64,000 bases of DNA from Capsulimonadaceae bacterium (GTDB taxonomy: Bacteria > Armatimonadota > Armatimonadia > Armatimonadales > Capsulimonadaceae). Where the stretch lies: positions 16,368 to 80,367 of the forward strand of contig JARLGU010000028.1 of the NCBI GenBank assembly GCA_031292625.1, in the 5' to 3' direction. This document shows, piece after piece, positions 18,938 through 28,455 of the stretch; the stretch's first letter is position 1, and each line of letters opens with the position of its first letter. Below the pieces are notes generated by a model. It did not search any database and had not been told where the DNA came from. It worked only from the letters and a program-made list of their open reading frames with translations. Both the position numbers and the translations under genes were made by a program.

Positions 18938-19443
18938 TCAAATAATCGGACCCTCCGTTATTGGTCCCTCATAGAGTTCACACGCTAACAGACACGCAAG
19001 ATACACAGGGATATCCTCGATGAGAATCAGACATATTTCTACGCAGACAGGGGTGCATATGTGACCGTCTGCATCCGTCCATCCTTCGGGCTCCTCCCTG
19101 CAGTAACCGTAGAGGTTCACACCGCCGCCGGGTCTTAGTAGCGATGCGTGCAGAGGATCAGCCCCGTCTCACCATCGGTGTAGTAACCCCCATTTACCGT
19201 TGTACCCGACACGTCCGCCGATGGTGCCGTGCTCAAGCGCCCGCCCCAGGCATCATAGGCGTCGCTGGAAGCGACCATACCTGACGACGTTAGTCGCTCG
19301 CCATGGATTGCTCGCCCTTTGTAAGGACAGTGAAGAACGCAGCTGCGGCTATCGATCTTCCGCACGGACTGGCGCGGCTGTTGAAGGAAATACGATGAAC
19401 GCGGTTGCTGTGGAGGGAATGAGGAGAGGTGTGCAGTGTCCAT
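18938..19443 (-). pseudogene. RHS-repeat core fragment, frameshifted
   Basis: Two adjacent frames carry consecutive pieces of an RHS repeat-associated core. The upstream frame has SSDAYDAWGGR and NGGYYTDGETGLILCTHRY and ends at 19135. The next, in another frame, begins with a VNLYGYCREEPEGWTDADGH-like segment and runs to 18938. The usual linking stretch after HRYY is missing, so there is a deletion plus frameshift. Only the C-terminal 150 residues or so of a protein that is normally over 1000 residues are left. After the core, the tail is hydrophobic and Cys-rich (VCVEICLILIEDIPVYLACLLACELY), possibly the old variable toxin region. Confidence 0.7.
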
Positions 19444-19490
19444 ACAAAACTACCAAGCGTATTCGAACGCCTAGCAGAACCGAAACGTAA

Positions 19491-19801
19491 TTCGCTGGTC
19501 GTGATCTGCTTCTCAAATGGTTCGTATGCCCACGCTTGCCCGATTCTTCTATTTCTCCCTCTTCCGGTTTTGGCGGATCGAATTGAGTTGCTCGTTGGAA
19601 GCAACACTGCTATTGGATGCAAATGGCTCTCACGCATGATAAGAATTCAAAATTGAGCATCAGCAAACACATTCAAATTCCTGGGTTAGACCAAGATCGA
19701 TAATAATATAGAAGGAAAAGCTAAGTCTACTGGATAAGGTATTGGTACGCCATGTCTACGTGATTGAGTTCGTATCAAGCTGGATCACCAAGGGAAACCC
19801 C
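19491..19801. other. region upstream of cas6 without a gene
   Basis: No supported gene. The last 120 bp are AT-rich (GATAATAATATAG near 19700) and probably hold the cas6 promoter, but no clear -35 box can be assigned. AAGGGAAA lies directly before the cas6 ATG. Confidence 0.4.
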
Positions 19802-20566
19802 ATGCGTCTTCAGATCTACCTTACGATTGATCGTCCCTTTGCTATTCCTATCGATTATCAGGCGTTTACGTCGGCGGCCATCTACTCGTTCGTGTCCGCA
19901 GGAGACGTTGATTATGGACACTTCGTGCATGACGAAGGGTACGTGGTCGCTGGCAAGGCCTTTAAACCGTTCACCCATTCCTGGTTACGCATACCGGCGA
20001 GCGCTCGCCGGATTGTCGGGGACCAACTCCGCATTGCGCCGGGAGCGGTCGAATGGGTGGTTTCATCTCCGCTCGACGACTTTCTGCAGCCTTTCGCATC
20101 GGGCTTATTGCAATCTGGTTCGCTGCGCGTAGGCAATGAAGAATTGGCGATAAGGGAGATCGCGGCAGTGCCAGCGCCAGAGATTACGGAATCGATGCGG
20201 TTGACATGCCTCTCGCCGATTGTTGCATCGACGCGCCGTCCCGATGGATCGACTCAATTCCTTCGTCCATCCGATGGCCCTGCTGTCTTCTCCGAGGCAA
20301 TCCGCAAGAACCTTGTCGCCAAGCACGCGGCGCTCTTCGGCGCGCCGCCGGTGGACGATCGTTTAGAGGTTGTATTCGATCCAGAGTATCTCGCCCGGCG
20401 CGGCGGCGGGACCAAGCTGACCCGCTACAAAGGGACAGATATTATCGGTATCCTTGCCCCGTTCACGGCAACAGGCTCGACAGAATTGATCCGACTCGGA
20501 TACGATGCGGGCTTCGGTACGAGGGGCGCGCAAGGTTTTGGGTGCGTGGAGGTGAGGCAGCGGTGA
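19802..20566 (+). CDS. cas6: CRISPR-associated endoribonuclease Cas6
   Basis: 254 residues from the ATG at 19802 (AAGGGAAA upstream); the upstream in-frame extension to 19742 has no coding character. The protein starts MRLQIYLTIDRPFAIPI and ends with the glycine-rich loop GYDAGFGTRGAQGFGCVEV, the hallmark of Cas6 RAMP proteins. Cas6 cuts the array transcript within each repeat and stays bound to the repeat hairpin in type I-B systems. I cannot assign the catalytic His with certainty. It is the first gene of the cas locus and is separated from cas8b by 236 bp, in which a large hairpin can form. Confidence 0.9.
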   Translation: MRLQIYLTIDRPFAIPIDYQAFTSAAIYSFVSAGDVDYGHFVHDEGYVVAGKAFKPFTHSWLRIPASARRIVGDQLRIAPGAVEWVVSSPLDDFLQPFASGLLQSGSLRVGNEELAIREIAAVPAPEITESMRLTCLSPIVASTRRPDGSTQFLRPSDGPAVFSEAIRKNLVAKHAALFGAPPVDDRLEVVFDPEYLARRGGGTKLTRYKGTDIIGILAPFTATGSTELIRLGYDAGFGTRGAQGFGCVEVRQR

Positions 20567-20627
20567 CGGAGTTGTGCTCCGGGGTGCCGCTTCACCCTTA
20601 GAAACCGCACCCCAGAGTGTTCACCGC
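20560..20627 (+). terminator. nested hairpin between cas6 and cas8b
   Basis: Outer stem GCGGTGA (20560-20566, including the cas6 stop) with TCACCGC (20621-20627); inner stem GGGGTGC (20581-20587) with GCACCCC (20607-20613). There is no T-run, so it may be an attenuator or mRNA-stability element rather than a full terminator. Confidence 0.35.
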
Positions 20628-20802
20628 CGCAGGGTACCCAGGGACGGGACGGCTTACGTATACCCAAACAGTGAACGCGCTTAACGCTTACTACATATGG
20701 GTACTAGAATTCACATCCGCTGGTTCCGGTATTGGAACTATGTCGTAAGGGTTTCATTTGTAGTCGCACCGCCGCCAGCGGAGCCAACTTCAGGAGACTT
20801 CT

Positions 20803-22575
20803 ATGCTTGACACTGTGATTGAACTTGGCAAAACCTTGCGTCTGTCGAGAAATGGCTTAAAGCACCACAGGTACATAAAGCAGGCACCGATGCGGGACGA
20901 TAATAACCCGGTAGACTTTTGGACCGTTCCCGTAGCTCACGAGGGAAGTTTTGATTTCGGCGGCAGAGAGTTGTTGACCAGCGAGTATCAGCAAGCACAG
21001 TTGTATTACCTTAACTACAAGCAAGGCGATGCCGATTCTACAAAGCGGTACTTATTTGGCGACATATACCGGACAACGACGAAAACTGGCGAGGATGGCA
21101 ACTTTCGGTTCGGTGATCCGAACAAGGGCAGTTGGATGGCCTTGAATTCGTTCCAGAGAGCAGAGGATACCCTGGCTTTGGATACCGAAAGGGTTCGCAC
21201 CTTCCGCGCTTCATTTAGAAGCCAGCTAAATGATATTGAAGAGTTCCTTCGCGCAAACCGCCATGTCTATCTTCACTTTGACTTCGACGGCAAAGGATGG
21301 CATGAGCTTGAGGAGCTCGATTTACTGAATGAGAGCATATTGAGTACGTTTTTCCATGCGACTGAACACGGCTATGTCATGCAAGCGTTCCTGTTCAAGA
21401 CATTGGCGTCTGGCCAAAGCCGAGTTCCAGGATTTGCGACCGCTCAGCGGCATCGGACGCGTGTCTTCAAGGACGAAGACGAAGCCCTTGACCTCCTCTA
21501 TGGAATTAACTACGCATCACGTGCGACGATGCGCAAGAACGATATAAAGATTGTTGTGCTACCACGTGGCGCGGGGCTACATGCCGATGTAATCGAACGA
21601 TTCTTTGAGCGGAACGCAAGAAGCGAGCCTACTCATCCTGCTATTGAACAAGGAGAGCGAGATGTTCGGACGGAGGTAGGGTCGCGGGCCGAGATAGGCA
21701 AACCTGATGAACTGTTCGCCTTGCTCGACACGGAAGACAGTGGGGAGAAGAGTATTGCCCAATTTGACTTTATATTCAGCAAAGCCGGGGGAACCCAGCC
21801 CGATATCGACATGATCGAGCTTGCCGGGTTGGACAGATCAAAGCTCACGGCTATAAGTGATAGAGTTATCGCGGTTCGTGAAACAATTCACGCCAATCGA
21901 GATAGATTCTTTATCGAGGCATTTGGCAGGCCTCCTTTAAAGAAATTGAAAATCATCACCGTAACGACGGCTCTTAGCAATGTCTTAGGAGATATGACGC
22001 GCGCGAAGAAAAAATATCAAAACCATTTGCTAGGCATCCTTCCTAGAATATATACAGATACCTACTTTGAAGACCCAATCCTCTTGCCGGCGTTCGTAGA
22101 AAAAGTTGAGTTCAACACGCGCAATGACGCCCCAAACTATAACCTGTTAAAGTTCGATTACTTTTTTCTGGTCGCCATCCAGAATAATGGAGAGGAACAA
22201 TTAATGCAACTACAAAGTTCACCATCTTATCATATAGGTCTACTATTGGGCAAGCTGGCGAGACCGTTGGCTGTCGAGATAAAGTCTTTCGAAAAGAACT
22301 ACGTAGGACTGCTATCGAGGCGGATAGGCTCGCAATCTGACGTTATGAGGCTGGCGAACGACCTTCGGCAAAAGCTTGTAATGCACGAGAAGCTTTACCC
22401 TGATGTTCGTGACGCTTCGAACAATCTGTCCGATGCGCTTCAGACTTGCGAGAAATACAACAAAGACGAATGCGCTTTCGGATTTTTCGAAAGTTACTTT
22501 AGACCGATTAGTGCGAAAGCTTTAGACACCACCTCCGAGGCGGCAACGATGTCCGGCCCCGAAACGGTCGCATAG
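20803..22575 (+). CDS. cas8b: CRISPR-associated large subunit Cas8b (type I-B)
   Basis: 590 residues, ATG preceded by AGGAG at good spacing. It has the position and size of the large Cascade subunit and is followed by cas7 and cas5. The sequence is divergent, as is usual for Cas8b. Visible features are DFWTVPVAHEGSFDFGG near the N-terminus and the lysine/asparagine-rich body typical of this family; I see no complete zinc-binding cysteine cluster. In the complex it recognises the PAM and anchors the target DNA. Base composition is clearly lower in GC than the flanking glycosidase genes, consistent with transfer of the whole cas locus. Confidence 0.85.
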   Translation: MLDTVIELGKTLRLSRNGLKHHRYIKQAPMRDDNNPVDFWTVPVAHEGSFDFGGRELLTSEYQQAQLYYLNYKQGDADSTKRYLFGDIYRTTTKTGEDGNFRFGDPNKGSWMALNSFQRAEDTLALDTERVRTFRASFRSQLNDIEEFLRANRHVYLHFDFDGKGWHELEELDLLNESILSTFFHATEHGYVMQAFLFKTLASGQSRVPGFATAQRHRTRVFKDEDEALDLLYGINYASRATMRKNDIKIVVLPRGAGLHADVIERFFERNARSEPTHPAIEQGERDVRTEVGSRAEIGKPDELFALLDTEDSGEKSIAQFDFIFSKAGGTQPDIDMIELAGLDRSKLTAISDRVIAVRETIHANRDRFFIEAFGRPPLKKLKIITVTTALSNVLGDMTRAKKKYQNHLLGILPRIYTDTYFEDPILLPAFVEKVEFNTRNDAPNYNLLKFDYFFLVAIQNNGEEQLMQLQSSPSYHIGLLLGKLARPLAVEIKSFEKNYVGLLSRRIGSQSDVMRLANDLRQKLVMHEKLYPDVRDASNNLSDALQTCEKYNKDECAFGFFESYFRPISAKALDTTSEAATMSGPETVA

Positions 22576-22608
22576 GACGAATTGGTTATCACTATTAAGG
22601 ACAACGCT

Positions 22609-23535
22609 ATGGCTAACAATGAGTTTCCAGTTACGAAGTCGGAGGTACTATTTCTTTACGAAAGCACCTATTCTGTTCCTAACGGCGATCCTTTTACAGG
22701 TGAGCAGCGTTACGATGAGGAGACGAAGCGCATCCTGGTGAGCGATGTCCGGATTAAGCGATTTATACGCGACTACTTCATCGACAACGGTGTCGACGTG
22801 TTTGTCAGGAATGACCGGTCGAACGTCAAAGCTGCTAGCGAAGGGGACGCGGAATCCGGCTCCGCTGCCCGCTTTAACACGCTGGAAGCCAATGCGAAGA
22901 AAGGGGCCTCCGCGCAGGAGATCCTGACTGAACTTATCGACGTTCGGCTATTTGGCGGCATTTCGACGAAGGCGAAAAATGCCATCAATCTTACAGGCCC
23001 TGTTCAGTTCGCGCTGCTGAATCCGTCTCTCAACGCAGTTGATTTGCGGATGCACCAGAATACGTCCGTGTTTGCTTCAAGCACTGAAAAATCGCGCGGT
23101 GCCATTGGCACAACGACGGTCGTGCCTTATTCGCTCAACCAAATTCATGGTTGGGTTAATCCATACGCGGCGCGAGATACGAAACTGACGTCGAAGGATG
23201 TCGATGACATGCTCTGCGCGCTATGGAATAGCATTAACAATGCGAATACACGCAGTAAGTCGAACCAGAGCTCTCTACTCTTACTGCAACTGGTTTACAC
23301 TGAACCTTCCAAGAAACTCTACGGTTTGGATCGGACAATAAAGATTGTGCCTTGCGCGGACAAGCGCGAGGAGCAGTTACGAAGCCGCCACGACTATGCT
23401 CTCGATCTGTCAGCACTCAAGAGCCTCGTCAGTCGATCGCAAATGGTCAGTGCCGCAAACTTCTATACGGAAGATCTGTCGCTACGTAATGAGCTGTCGA
23501 ACTCGGATAAGTTCCAAGAACTCAAAATCGTTTAA
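22609..23535 (+). CDS. cas7: CRISPR-associated Cas7 (type I-B, Csh2-like)
   Basis: 308 residues from the ATG at 22609; the in-frame GTG-type start at 22582 has no better ribosome-binding site. It begins with the Cas7b signature: SEVLFLYESTYSVPNGDP is followed by RYDEETKRILVSDVRIKRFI, and then by RLFGGIS around residue 105. Cas7 forms the helical backbone along the crRNA in Cascade. The stop codon TAA overlaps an upstream ATG of the cas5 frame, but the better cas5 start is 24 bases later. Confidence 0.9.
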   Translation: MANNEFPVTKSEVLFLYESTYSVPNGDPFTGEQRYDEETKRILVSDVRIKRFIRDYFIDNGVDVFVRNDRSNVKAASEGDAESGSAARFNTLEANAKKGASAQEILTELIDVRLFGGISTKAKNAINLTGPVQFALLNPSLNAVDLRMHQNTSVFASSTEKSRGAIGTTTVVPYSLNQIHGWVNPYAARDTKLTSKDVDDMLCALWNSINNANTRSKSNQSSLLLLQLVYTEPSKKLYGLDRTIKIVPCADKREEQLRSRHDYALDLSALKSLVSRSQMVSAANFYTEDLSLRNELSNSDKFQELKIV

Positions 23536-23558
23536 TGCGATTCGGGGAGGAATATCTC

Positions 23559-24263
23559 ATGAACGGCATCATAATCCGAGTGAGTGGGCGGTGGGCGCAA
23601 TTCCGCAAGCCGGAGACGAACAACACGCCGCTCACGCATGACTTCATAACGAAGACGGCGATGATTGGCTTGGTCGGGGCAGTCCTCGGTGTAGAGCGCG
23701 GACCAATGCGCGCACTCTTTCCGCAACTCTGCGAAGATCTGCTATACGGAGTACTTATACGGGGCGTCGTTAAGAAACAGTCGTGGGCATTTACCCTTCG
23801 CAATGCTCACAAGCCTAACGATCCAGCGGAGAAGGCCCCTCGTCAAATGGAATTTATTCGAGACCCGGATTACTACGTGGCACTGGCCCTCCGAGGCGAG
23901 CGCTCGTCTGGGGTGTTCCAACAGTTCGCGGACGCGGTTCAGAATTGCAAGGCCTGCTTTACACCCGTTCTCGGGCTTCACAATTGCCCTGCCGAACTCG
24001 AATGGTTGCACACAGGCGAATTCCTGGCTCGTCAGGAAACTTACCAGACAAAGGGCTTCGCATTGAGGACACATACGCTGGTAGGAAAGATAGAGCCACG
24101 CTTGCGAGTTGGATTCGAGCGGATACCTACGTATCAAGATGACAATTGGTGGAACCGGCCAGACGGTTACCGAGAAGTCGTCTATCCTTCGGCTGGCACC
24201 GAACTCCAAGTGTCGGGGGAGCACTTTGTCTTTTCAACGGGGGAAGCATGGTGTTTGATCTAA
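23559..24263 (+). CDS. cas5: CRISPR-associated Cas5 (type I-B)
   Basis: 234 residues, start ATG at 23559 with GGGGAGGAA upstream. The N-terminus (MNGIIIRVSGRWAQFRKPETN) and the following KTAMIGLVGAVLGVER match the Cas5 RAMP fold, in which the first strand and the G-rich loop bind the 5' handle of the crRNA. The frame could begin at 23535, but that codon overlaps the cas7 stop and lacks a ribosome-binding site. The gene overlaps cas3 by 16 bases. Confidence 0.88.
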   Translation: MNGIIIRVSGRWAQFRKPETNNTPLTHDFITKTAMIGLVGAVLGVERGPMRALFPQLCEDLLYGVLIRGVVKKQSWAFTLRNAHKPNDPAEKAPRQMEFIRDPDYYVALALRGERSSGVFQQFADAVQNCKACFTPVLGLHNCPAELEWLHTGEFLARQETYQTKGFALRTHTLVGKIEPRLRVGFERIPTYQDDNWWNRPDGYREVVYPSAGTELQVSGEHFVFSTGEAWCLI

Positions 24264-26743
24264 TCGCTGCGCTGCCTTCTCCCTTCGACAGATTTCGGTC
24301 GCATCCGGACAAGCTACTGCGCGAGCACGTGGGAGGCGTGATGGACGGCGTCCGGCACAGGACGGATCTCCCGACGGCGCTTGTCGCCGCGCTCTTTCAT
24401 GACCTTGGAAAACTCAACCCCAATTTTCAGCCTAAGCTTGACGGCATTGACGTGCAAGAATACTCTAGCCACGCATACCTGTCGGCGCGGGCGTTCCTTG
24501 CCTTCTGCGCCACCAACCGCCGTCTCCGTCAGAAAATCGGGATCTTTAGCGACGTTGACGTGTTCAGTGTAGTTCACATGGTTGCACGGCATCATGGCAA
24601 TCTCGGCGACGCTAAGTCCATCTTAGGCGCTTCAGAGCGAGCGGCGCTTTCGGAGTTTATGAAGTCACAGCCGGCCTTGCCGATTTCGAACTACCTGGGC
24701 CAGTGGTTGGAACATAGTGATTTTGACGTTCGCGAGCCAAGGTACGACGACCTCCTAGATAAGTTCGCACTCATGCCGGATGACACCCTGCGTACGATTG
24801 GCATTAAGCTTGAGTACTTCCTAAAGACGCAATTCGGATTTGCGTGCCTCGTAGAGGCGGACAAGCGTGACGCAGGCAACAACAAGTGGTTCAGAAGAGA
24901 TGACGACTTGGGGTGGGCACGCGAACAATTTAGCGAAAACCTATCGACGGCGTTGAGGAATCTCAGTTCCGTTACGCCGCTGAACCGCCTGCGGACCAGT
25001 ATCCGTGACGAGGCCGTTCGTAATGTTCAGGTTTCTCTCGCTAAAGGCGAGCGCGTTTTTTCCCTTACGTCGCCGACCGGCTCAGGCAAGACCTTCACCT
25101 TGCTGGCGATTGCGGATGCGATCCGGACGAGCCGGCCAGATCATTCAATAATATATTCGTTGCCGTATCTCAGCATTACGGAGCAAGTTGAAGATGTGTG
25201 CCGGAACGTGGTCTTTACCGGCAATCCATCCTTTGTCACACGCGTTGACTCACGGTCCGAAAGTCTCGAACTTGAAATACTGCTGAAGCAGATCGAGAGT
25301 GACCCGTCGAAGACGTACGAACTGCTGAGCCGGAGCTTCTCAATCGAGACCTTCGATGCCGCTTTTATTGTTACTACGTTCGTGCAGTTCTTTGAGACGC
25401 TCCTTAGTAATCGGGGGGCAACATTGCTTCGATTGCCGAACTTTTCAAAAAGCATCTTTCTGGTTGACGAACTGCAGGCGCTCCCGCAGCGCCTCTACAC
25501 GTTTTTCGCCGCATACTTGCAAGCGTTTTGTGAACTCTTCGACTCGTTTGCCGTTCTCTCGACCGCGACGATGCCTGCCCTTTGCCTCCCGGACGCCAAT
25601 GTGTCGCCTGAGAAGGACGCGAGGAAACTATTTCCGTGTTACAGAACGCCTCGTGAGCTGCTGTCTTTTGAGAAGTACTACGGGGAGCCGGCTTTTAATC
25701 GATACCGAATACAGCCGTTGACGCAGGACAGAACGCCGCTAACCCTTGATATCCTCGCCAAAGCGATCCAACACGGCGATGTCTCTTCCTTGATCATCCT
25801 CAACAGAATTGATGACACGCAGAACCTGTATAGAATGCTGAGCATGGGCTCGGAAGCAGATCAGGGCATTATATTGCTAAATACACACTTTATCCTTAAC
25901 GATCGTCGTGAAAAAATTGAAAAATGCAAGCAGCGCCTGAAGGAGGGTAAGCGAACCATACTTATCTCCACGCAGCTGATCGAAGCCGGAGTGGATATCG
26001 ACTTTCCTTGCGTATATCGTGATCTGTGCCCGCTGCCAAATCTAATACAGTCATCGGGACGGTGTAATAGGAACGGAGGTCTCCTGGGAGGCGGCGTTGT
26101 TTACTTTTTTGAGTTGCGTGACGAGCAAGGGAAGTCGCGCGCCGAAACGGTCTACCGCGACCCGTCCGACCGTTGGATACTCGACTTCTCGCGGCAAGCG
26201 ATCCATAGTTCTATTCCAGAGGCTGACCTATTGTCAGTCCAGAGAGCCTATTTCGACTTGGTAAATAGCAAAATGCAGATCGGAAATCACCGGCTGTTGG
26301 TCGGCAACAAGAAGAAAACTGACAACCTCATCCAGAGAATCAACGAGGCCGCATTCGAAATCGTAGGTAGTTTTCGCCTCATTGATGAGAAGGACTTTGG
26401 TGCAGACTATCAATTCTATGTTCCCCAGGATGAAGGTGACCGCCTGTGGGAAGATCTTGGGCGACGTCTGTTTGAATTTGCCAAAACTGCCGCAGCAGCG
26501 TGCGGCCGGTTGCCTTTCGCGGAAATAAAACGCCGCCAACTGGCAATCGATGATCAACTGAGGCGCATGAGCGGCCGTGTCGTTCAAGTGCGTGCTTTTG
26601 ATGAAAGAACTTTGCCGCCTTCGGAAATGAGAAACTGCGTCGCCAGAGAAATCTGCGGAGTCCGAAAGCTTGCGCTGCCGGAAATAGACTATTCATCCGA
26701 CACGGGGATCAAGTTAAATGGAGCGGGACACGCCATCATCTAG
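24248..26743 (+). CDS. cas3: CRISPR-associated helicase-nuclease Cas3
   Basis: 831 residues from the ATG at 24248, inside the end of cas5. The N-terminal HD nuclease domain has ALFHDLGKLNPNFQ, HAYLSARAF and VHMVARHHGN. The helicase part has Walker A SPTGSGKTFTLL, motif II LVDELQALP (DEL-Q in place of DEVH), motif III LSTATMP, and motifs V/VI STQLIEAGVDID and QSSGRCNRNG. HD plus superfamily 2 helicase in one chain is the normal Cas3 form, which unwinds and degrades the target strand after Cascade binding. No residue essential to the family appears to be missing. It overlaps cas4 by 26 bases. Confidence 0.92.
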   Translation: MVFDLIAALPSPFDRFRSHPDKLLREHVGGVMDGVRHRTDLPTALVAALFHDLGKLNPNFQPKLDGIDVQEYSSHAYLSARAFLAFCATNRRLRQKIGIFSDVDVFSVVHMVARHHGNLGDAKSILGASERAALSEFMKSQPALPISNYLGQWLEHSDFDVREPRYDDLLDKFALMPDDTLRTIGIKLEYFLKTQFGFACLVEADKRDAGNNKWFRRDDDLGWAREQFSENLSTALRNLSSVTPLNRLRTSIRDEAVRNVQVSLAKGERVFSLTSPTGSGKTFTLLAIADAIRTSRPDHSIIYSLPYLSITEQVEDVCRNVVFTGNPSFVTRVDSRSESLELEILLKQIESDPSKTYELLSRSFSIETFDAAFIVTTFVQFFETLLSNRGATLLRLPNFSKSIFLVDELQALPQRLYTFFAAYLQAFCELFDSFAVLSTATMPALCLPDANVSPEKDARKLFPCYRTPRELLSFEKYYGEPAFNRYRIQPLTQDRTPLTLDILAKAIQHGDVSSLIILNRIDDTQNLYRMLSMGSEADQGIILLNTHFILNDRREKIEKCKQRLKEGKRTILISTQLIEAGVDIDFPCVYRDLCPLPNLIQSSGRCNRNGGLLGGGVVYFFELRDEQGKSRAETVYRDPSDRWILDFSRQAIHSSIPEADLLSVQRAYFDLVNSKMQIGNHRLLVGNKKKTDNLIQRINEAAFEIVGSFRLIDEKDFGADYQFYVPQDEGDRLWEDLGRRLFEFAKTAAAACGRLPFAEIKRRQLAIDDQLRRMSGRVVQVRAFDERTLPPSEMRNCVAREICGVRKLALPEIDYSSDTGIKLNGAGHAII

Positions 26744-27272
26744 CCCGCCCGCCTCCCTCTCCACCGTTCGGGTCACCGGGACGGAGGTGCATTACTACGT
26801 CTTGTGTCCACGAAAGCTGTGGTGGTTTTCGCATGGGATCGAGCAGGAGCATGTCGGCGGGTCGCAGGGGGCGGAAAATGTGGCGATGGGGCAGATGCTG
26901 CATCAGGACAGCTATCCCGGCAAACCGCGCAAGGAGGTGATGATCGATGACCTCCTGCGAATCGATTTCCTGGACGATGGCGTGGTCCATGAGATCAAGA
27001 AGAGCAAAGGCGCGCAAAGGGCGACCCTTTACCAACTTCTTTACTACCTATACTACCTCAAGCGGGAAAAGGGCTTCGTCACGACCGGCGTCATCGACTA
27101 TCCCAAACAGCGCCGTCGTGAAACCGTCGAGCTGACACCGCAGCGGGAAGCTGAGATTGAGGCGATCCTTGCCAGCGTGGCGTCGACGCGCAGCGAGTCA
27201 ATACCGCCGGTCGTCGATGCCCCGATGCCAATCTGCAAGAAATGCGCGTACCAGGATCTCTGCTGGGGGTGA
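26718..27272 (+). CDS. cas4: CRISPR-associated exonuclease Cas4
   Basis: 184 residues. Four cysteines are in place for the [4Fe-4S] cluster: one in YYVLCPRKLWWF and three in CKKCAYQDLC at the C-terminus. Between them are the RecB-type nuclease residues, with His in GQMLHQDSY, Asp in RIDFLDDG and Glu/Lys in EIKKSKGA. Cas4 trims prespacers and selects PAM-containing ends with Cas1-Cas2. The gene overlaps cas3 and is separated from cas1 by only four bases, so adaptation genes are co-transcribed. Confidence 0.92.
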   Translation: MERDTPSSSPPASLSTVRVTGTEVHYYVLCPRKLWWFSHGIEQEHVGGSQGAENVAMGQMLHQDSYPGKPRKEVMIDDLLRIDFLDDGVVHEIKKSKGAQRATLYQLLYYLYYLKREKGFVTTGVIDYPKQRRRETVELTPQREAEIEAILASVASTRSESIPPVVDAPMPICKKCAYQDLCWG

Positions 27273-27276
27273 TGTC

Positions 27277-28443
27277 GTGAAAAACTATTACGTGATCTCG
27301 AACGGACGAATACGCCGGGACCAGAACACGATCTTCATCGATCAGGAATCGACTGGCCTTAAGAAGCCGATCCCTGTCGAAGATGTAGACAGCCTCTATG
27401 TGTTTGGCGAGGTCGATCTGAATACCAAACTGCTGAACTTTCTGACACAGAAGAGGATCGTCCTTCATGTCTTCAATTACTATGGCTACTACAGCGGCAC
27501 TTACTACCCTCGCGAATATCTTCACTCCGGGTACATGCTCGTCCAGCAAGTCGCCCACTATTCCGACGGCGCAAGGCGGCTTGCGATTGCTAAGGAAACG
27601 GTTCGGGCAGCGGCGCACTCGATGCTTAAGAATGTCGGCTACTACGTTCGTCGCACTCCTGGTTCGGCTCTCGACGTCGAGCCGGCAGGTGAAATTGGGG
27701 CGAAAGACGTCAACTCCGGCGTCCCAACCGATGTGGATGTAGAAACGGCCGTTGACAGTGCCATTGAAATCGAGTCGCTAACGGATTCTCGTGGGCAAGA
27801 TATTGACACTGGGCCTGCAGCGACAGATGATGGCGGGCTTAACGCGATCCAGGCGACGATCACGCGGCTGGCATCATCTATCGATTCGCAGACCTCCATT
27901 AACGATTTAATGGGCGTCGAGGGGAAGATGCGGGAGCGCTACTATGAGGCTTGGGGCTCGATCCTGCGCGGGGATTGGGAGTTTGAGAGACGCGTCCGCA
28001 GGCCGCCCGATAACGAGGTGAATGCTCTCATTTCATTTGGTAACTCGATCTTGTACACGGTATGCACGAGCGAGATTTACCGGACGCAGCTGACGCCAAC
28101 GATCTCGTATTTGCACGAGCCGGGCGAGCGCCGCTTTTCGCTCGCCCTCGATATCTCGGAACTATTCAAGCCGCTGATAGTCGATCGCGCAATTTTCCGG
28201 CTGCTGAATACGCGGCAATTGACCGAGGCGCATTTCGACCGATCGCTCGACGGTTGCGTGTTGAATGAAGCCGGCAAGCGCCTCTACCTGGCTGCGCTCG
28301 AGGAGCGCTTGGCATCGACGATCCGCCATCGACGTCTCGGACGGCACGTGTCGTATCGGCACTTGATCCGCCTGGAGTGCTACAAGCTGATCCGGCATTT
28401 GACGGGCATCGAACCATATCGCGCTTTTCGGGCATGGTGGTGA
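27277..28443 (+). CDS. cas1: CRISPR integrase Cas1, with an acidic insertion
   Basis: 388 residues from the GTG at 27277, which starts VKNYYVISNGRIRRDQNT as in other type I-B Cas1 proteins; a longer frame lies over cas4 and is not credible. Metal-site residues are Glu215 (LMGVEGKMR), His280 (SYLHEPGERRF) and an acidic residue in LALDISELFKP (Asp292/Glu295). Residues about 127-187, between the N-terminal beta-domain (SMLKNVGYYVRR) and the helical domain (QATITRLASSI), form a Ser/Asp/Glu-rich stretch that typical family members of about 330 residues lack. It is in frame and does not touch the catalytic motifs. Confidence 0.92.
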   Translation: MKNYYVISNGRIRRDQNTIFIDQESTGLKKPIPVEDVDSLYVFGEVDLNTKLLNFLTQKRIVLHVFNYYGYYSGTYYPREYLHSGYMLVQQVAHYSDGARRLAIAKETVRAAAHSMLKNVGYYVRRTPGSALDVEPAGEIGAKDVNSGVPTDVDVETAVDSAIEIESLTDSRGQDIDTGPAATDDGGLNAIQATITRLASSIDSQTSINDLMGVEGKMRERYYEAWGSILRGDWEFERRVRRPPDNEVNALISFGNSILYTVCTSEIYRTQLTPTISYLHEPGERRFSLALDISELFKPLIVDRAIFRLLNTRQLTEAHFDRSLDGCVLNEAGKRLYLAALEERLASTIRHRRLGRHVSYRHLIRLECYKLIRHLTGIEPYRAFRAWW

Positions 28444-28455
28444 AGGGAGCGCGCC

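Noticed and set aside
20640..20670. Further copy of the MITE-like family (GGGACGGCTTACG)
   Set aside because: Only a short match to the inner arm without termini.
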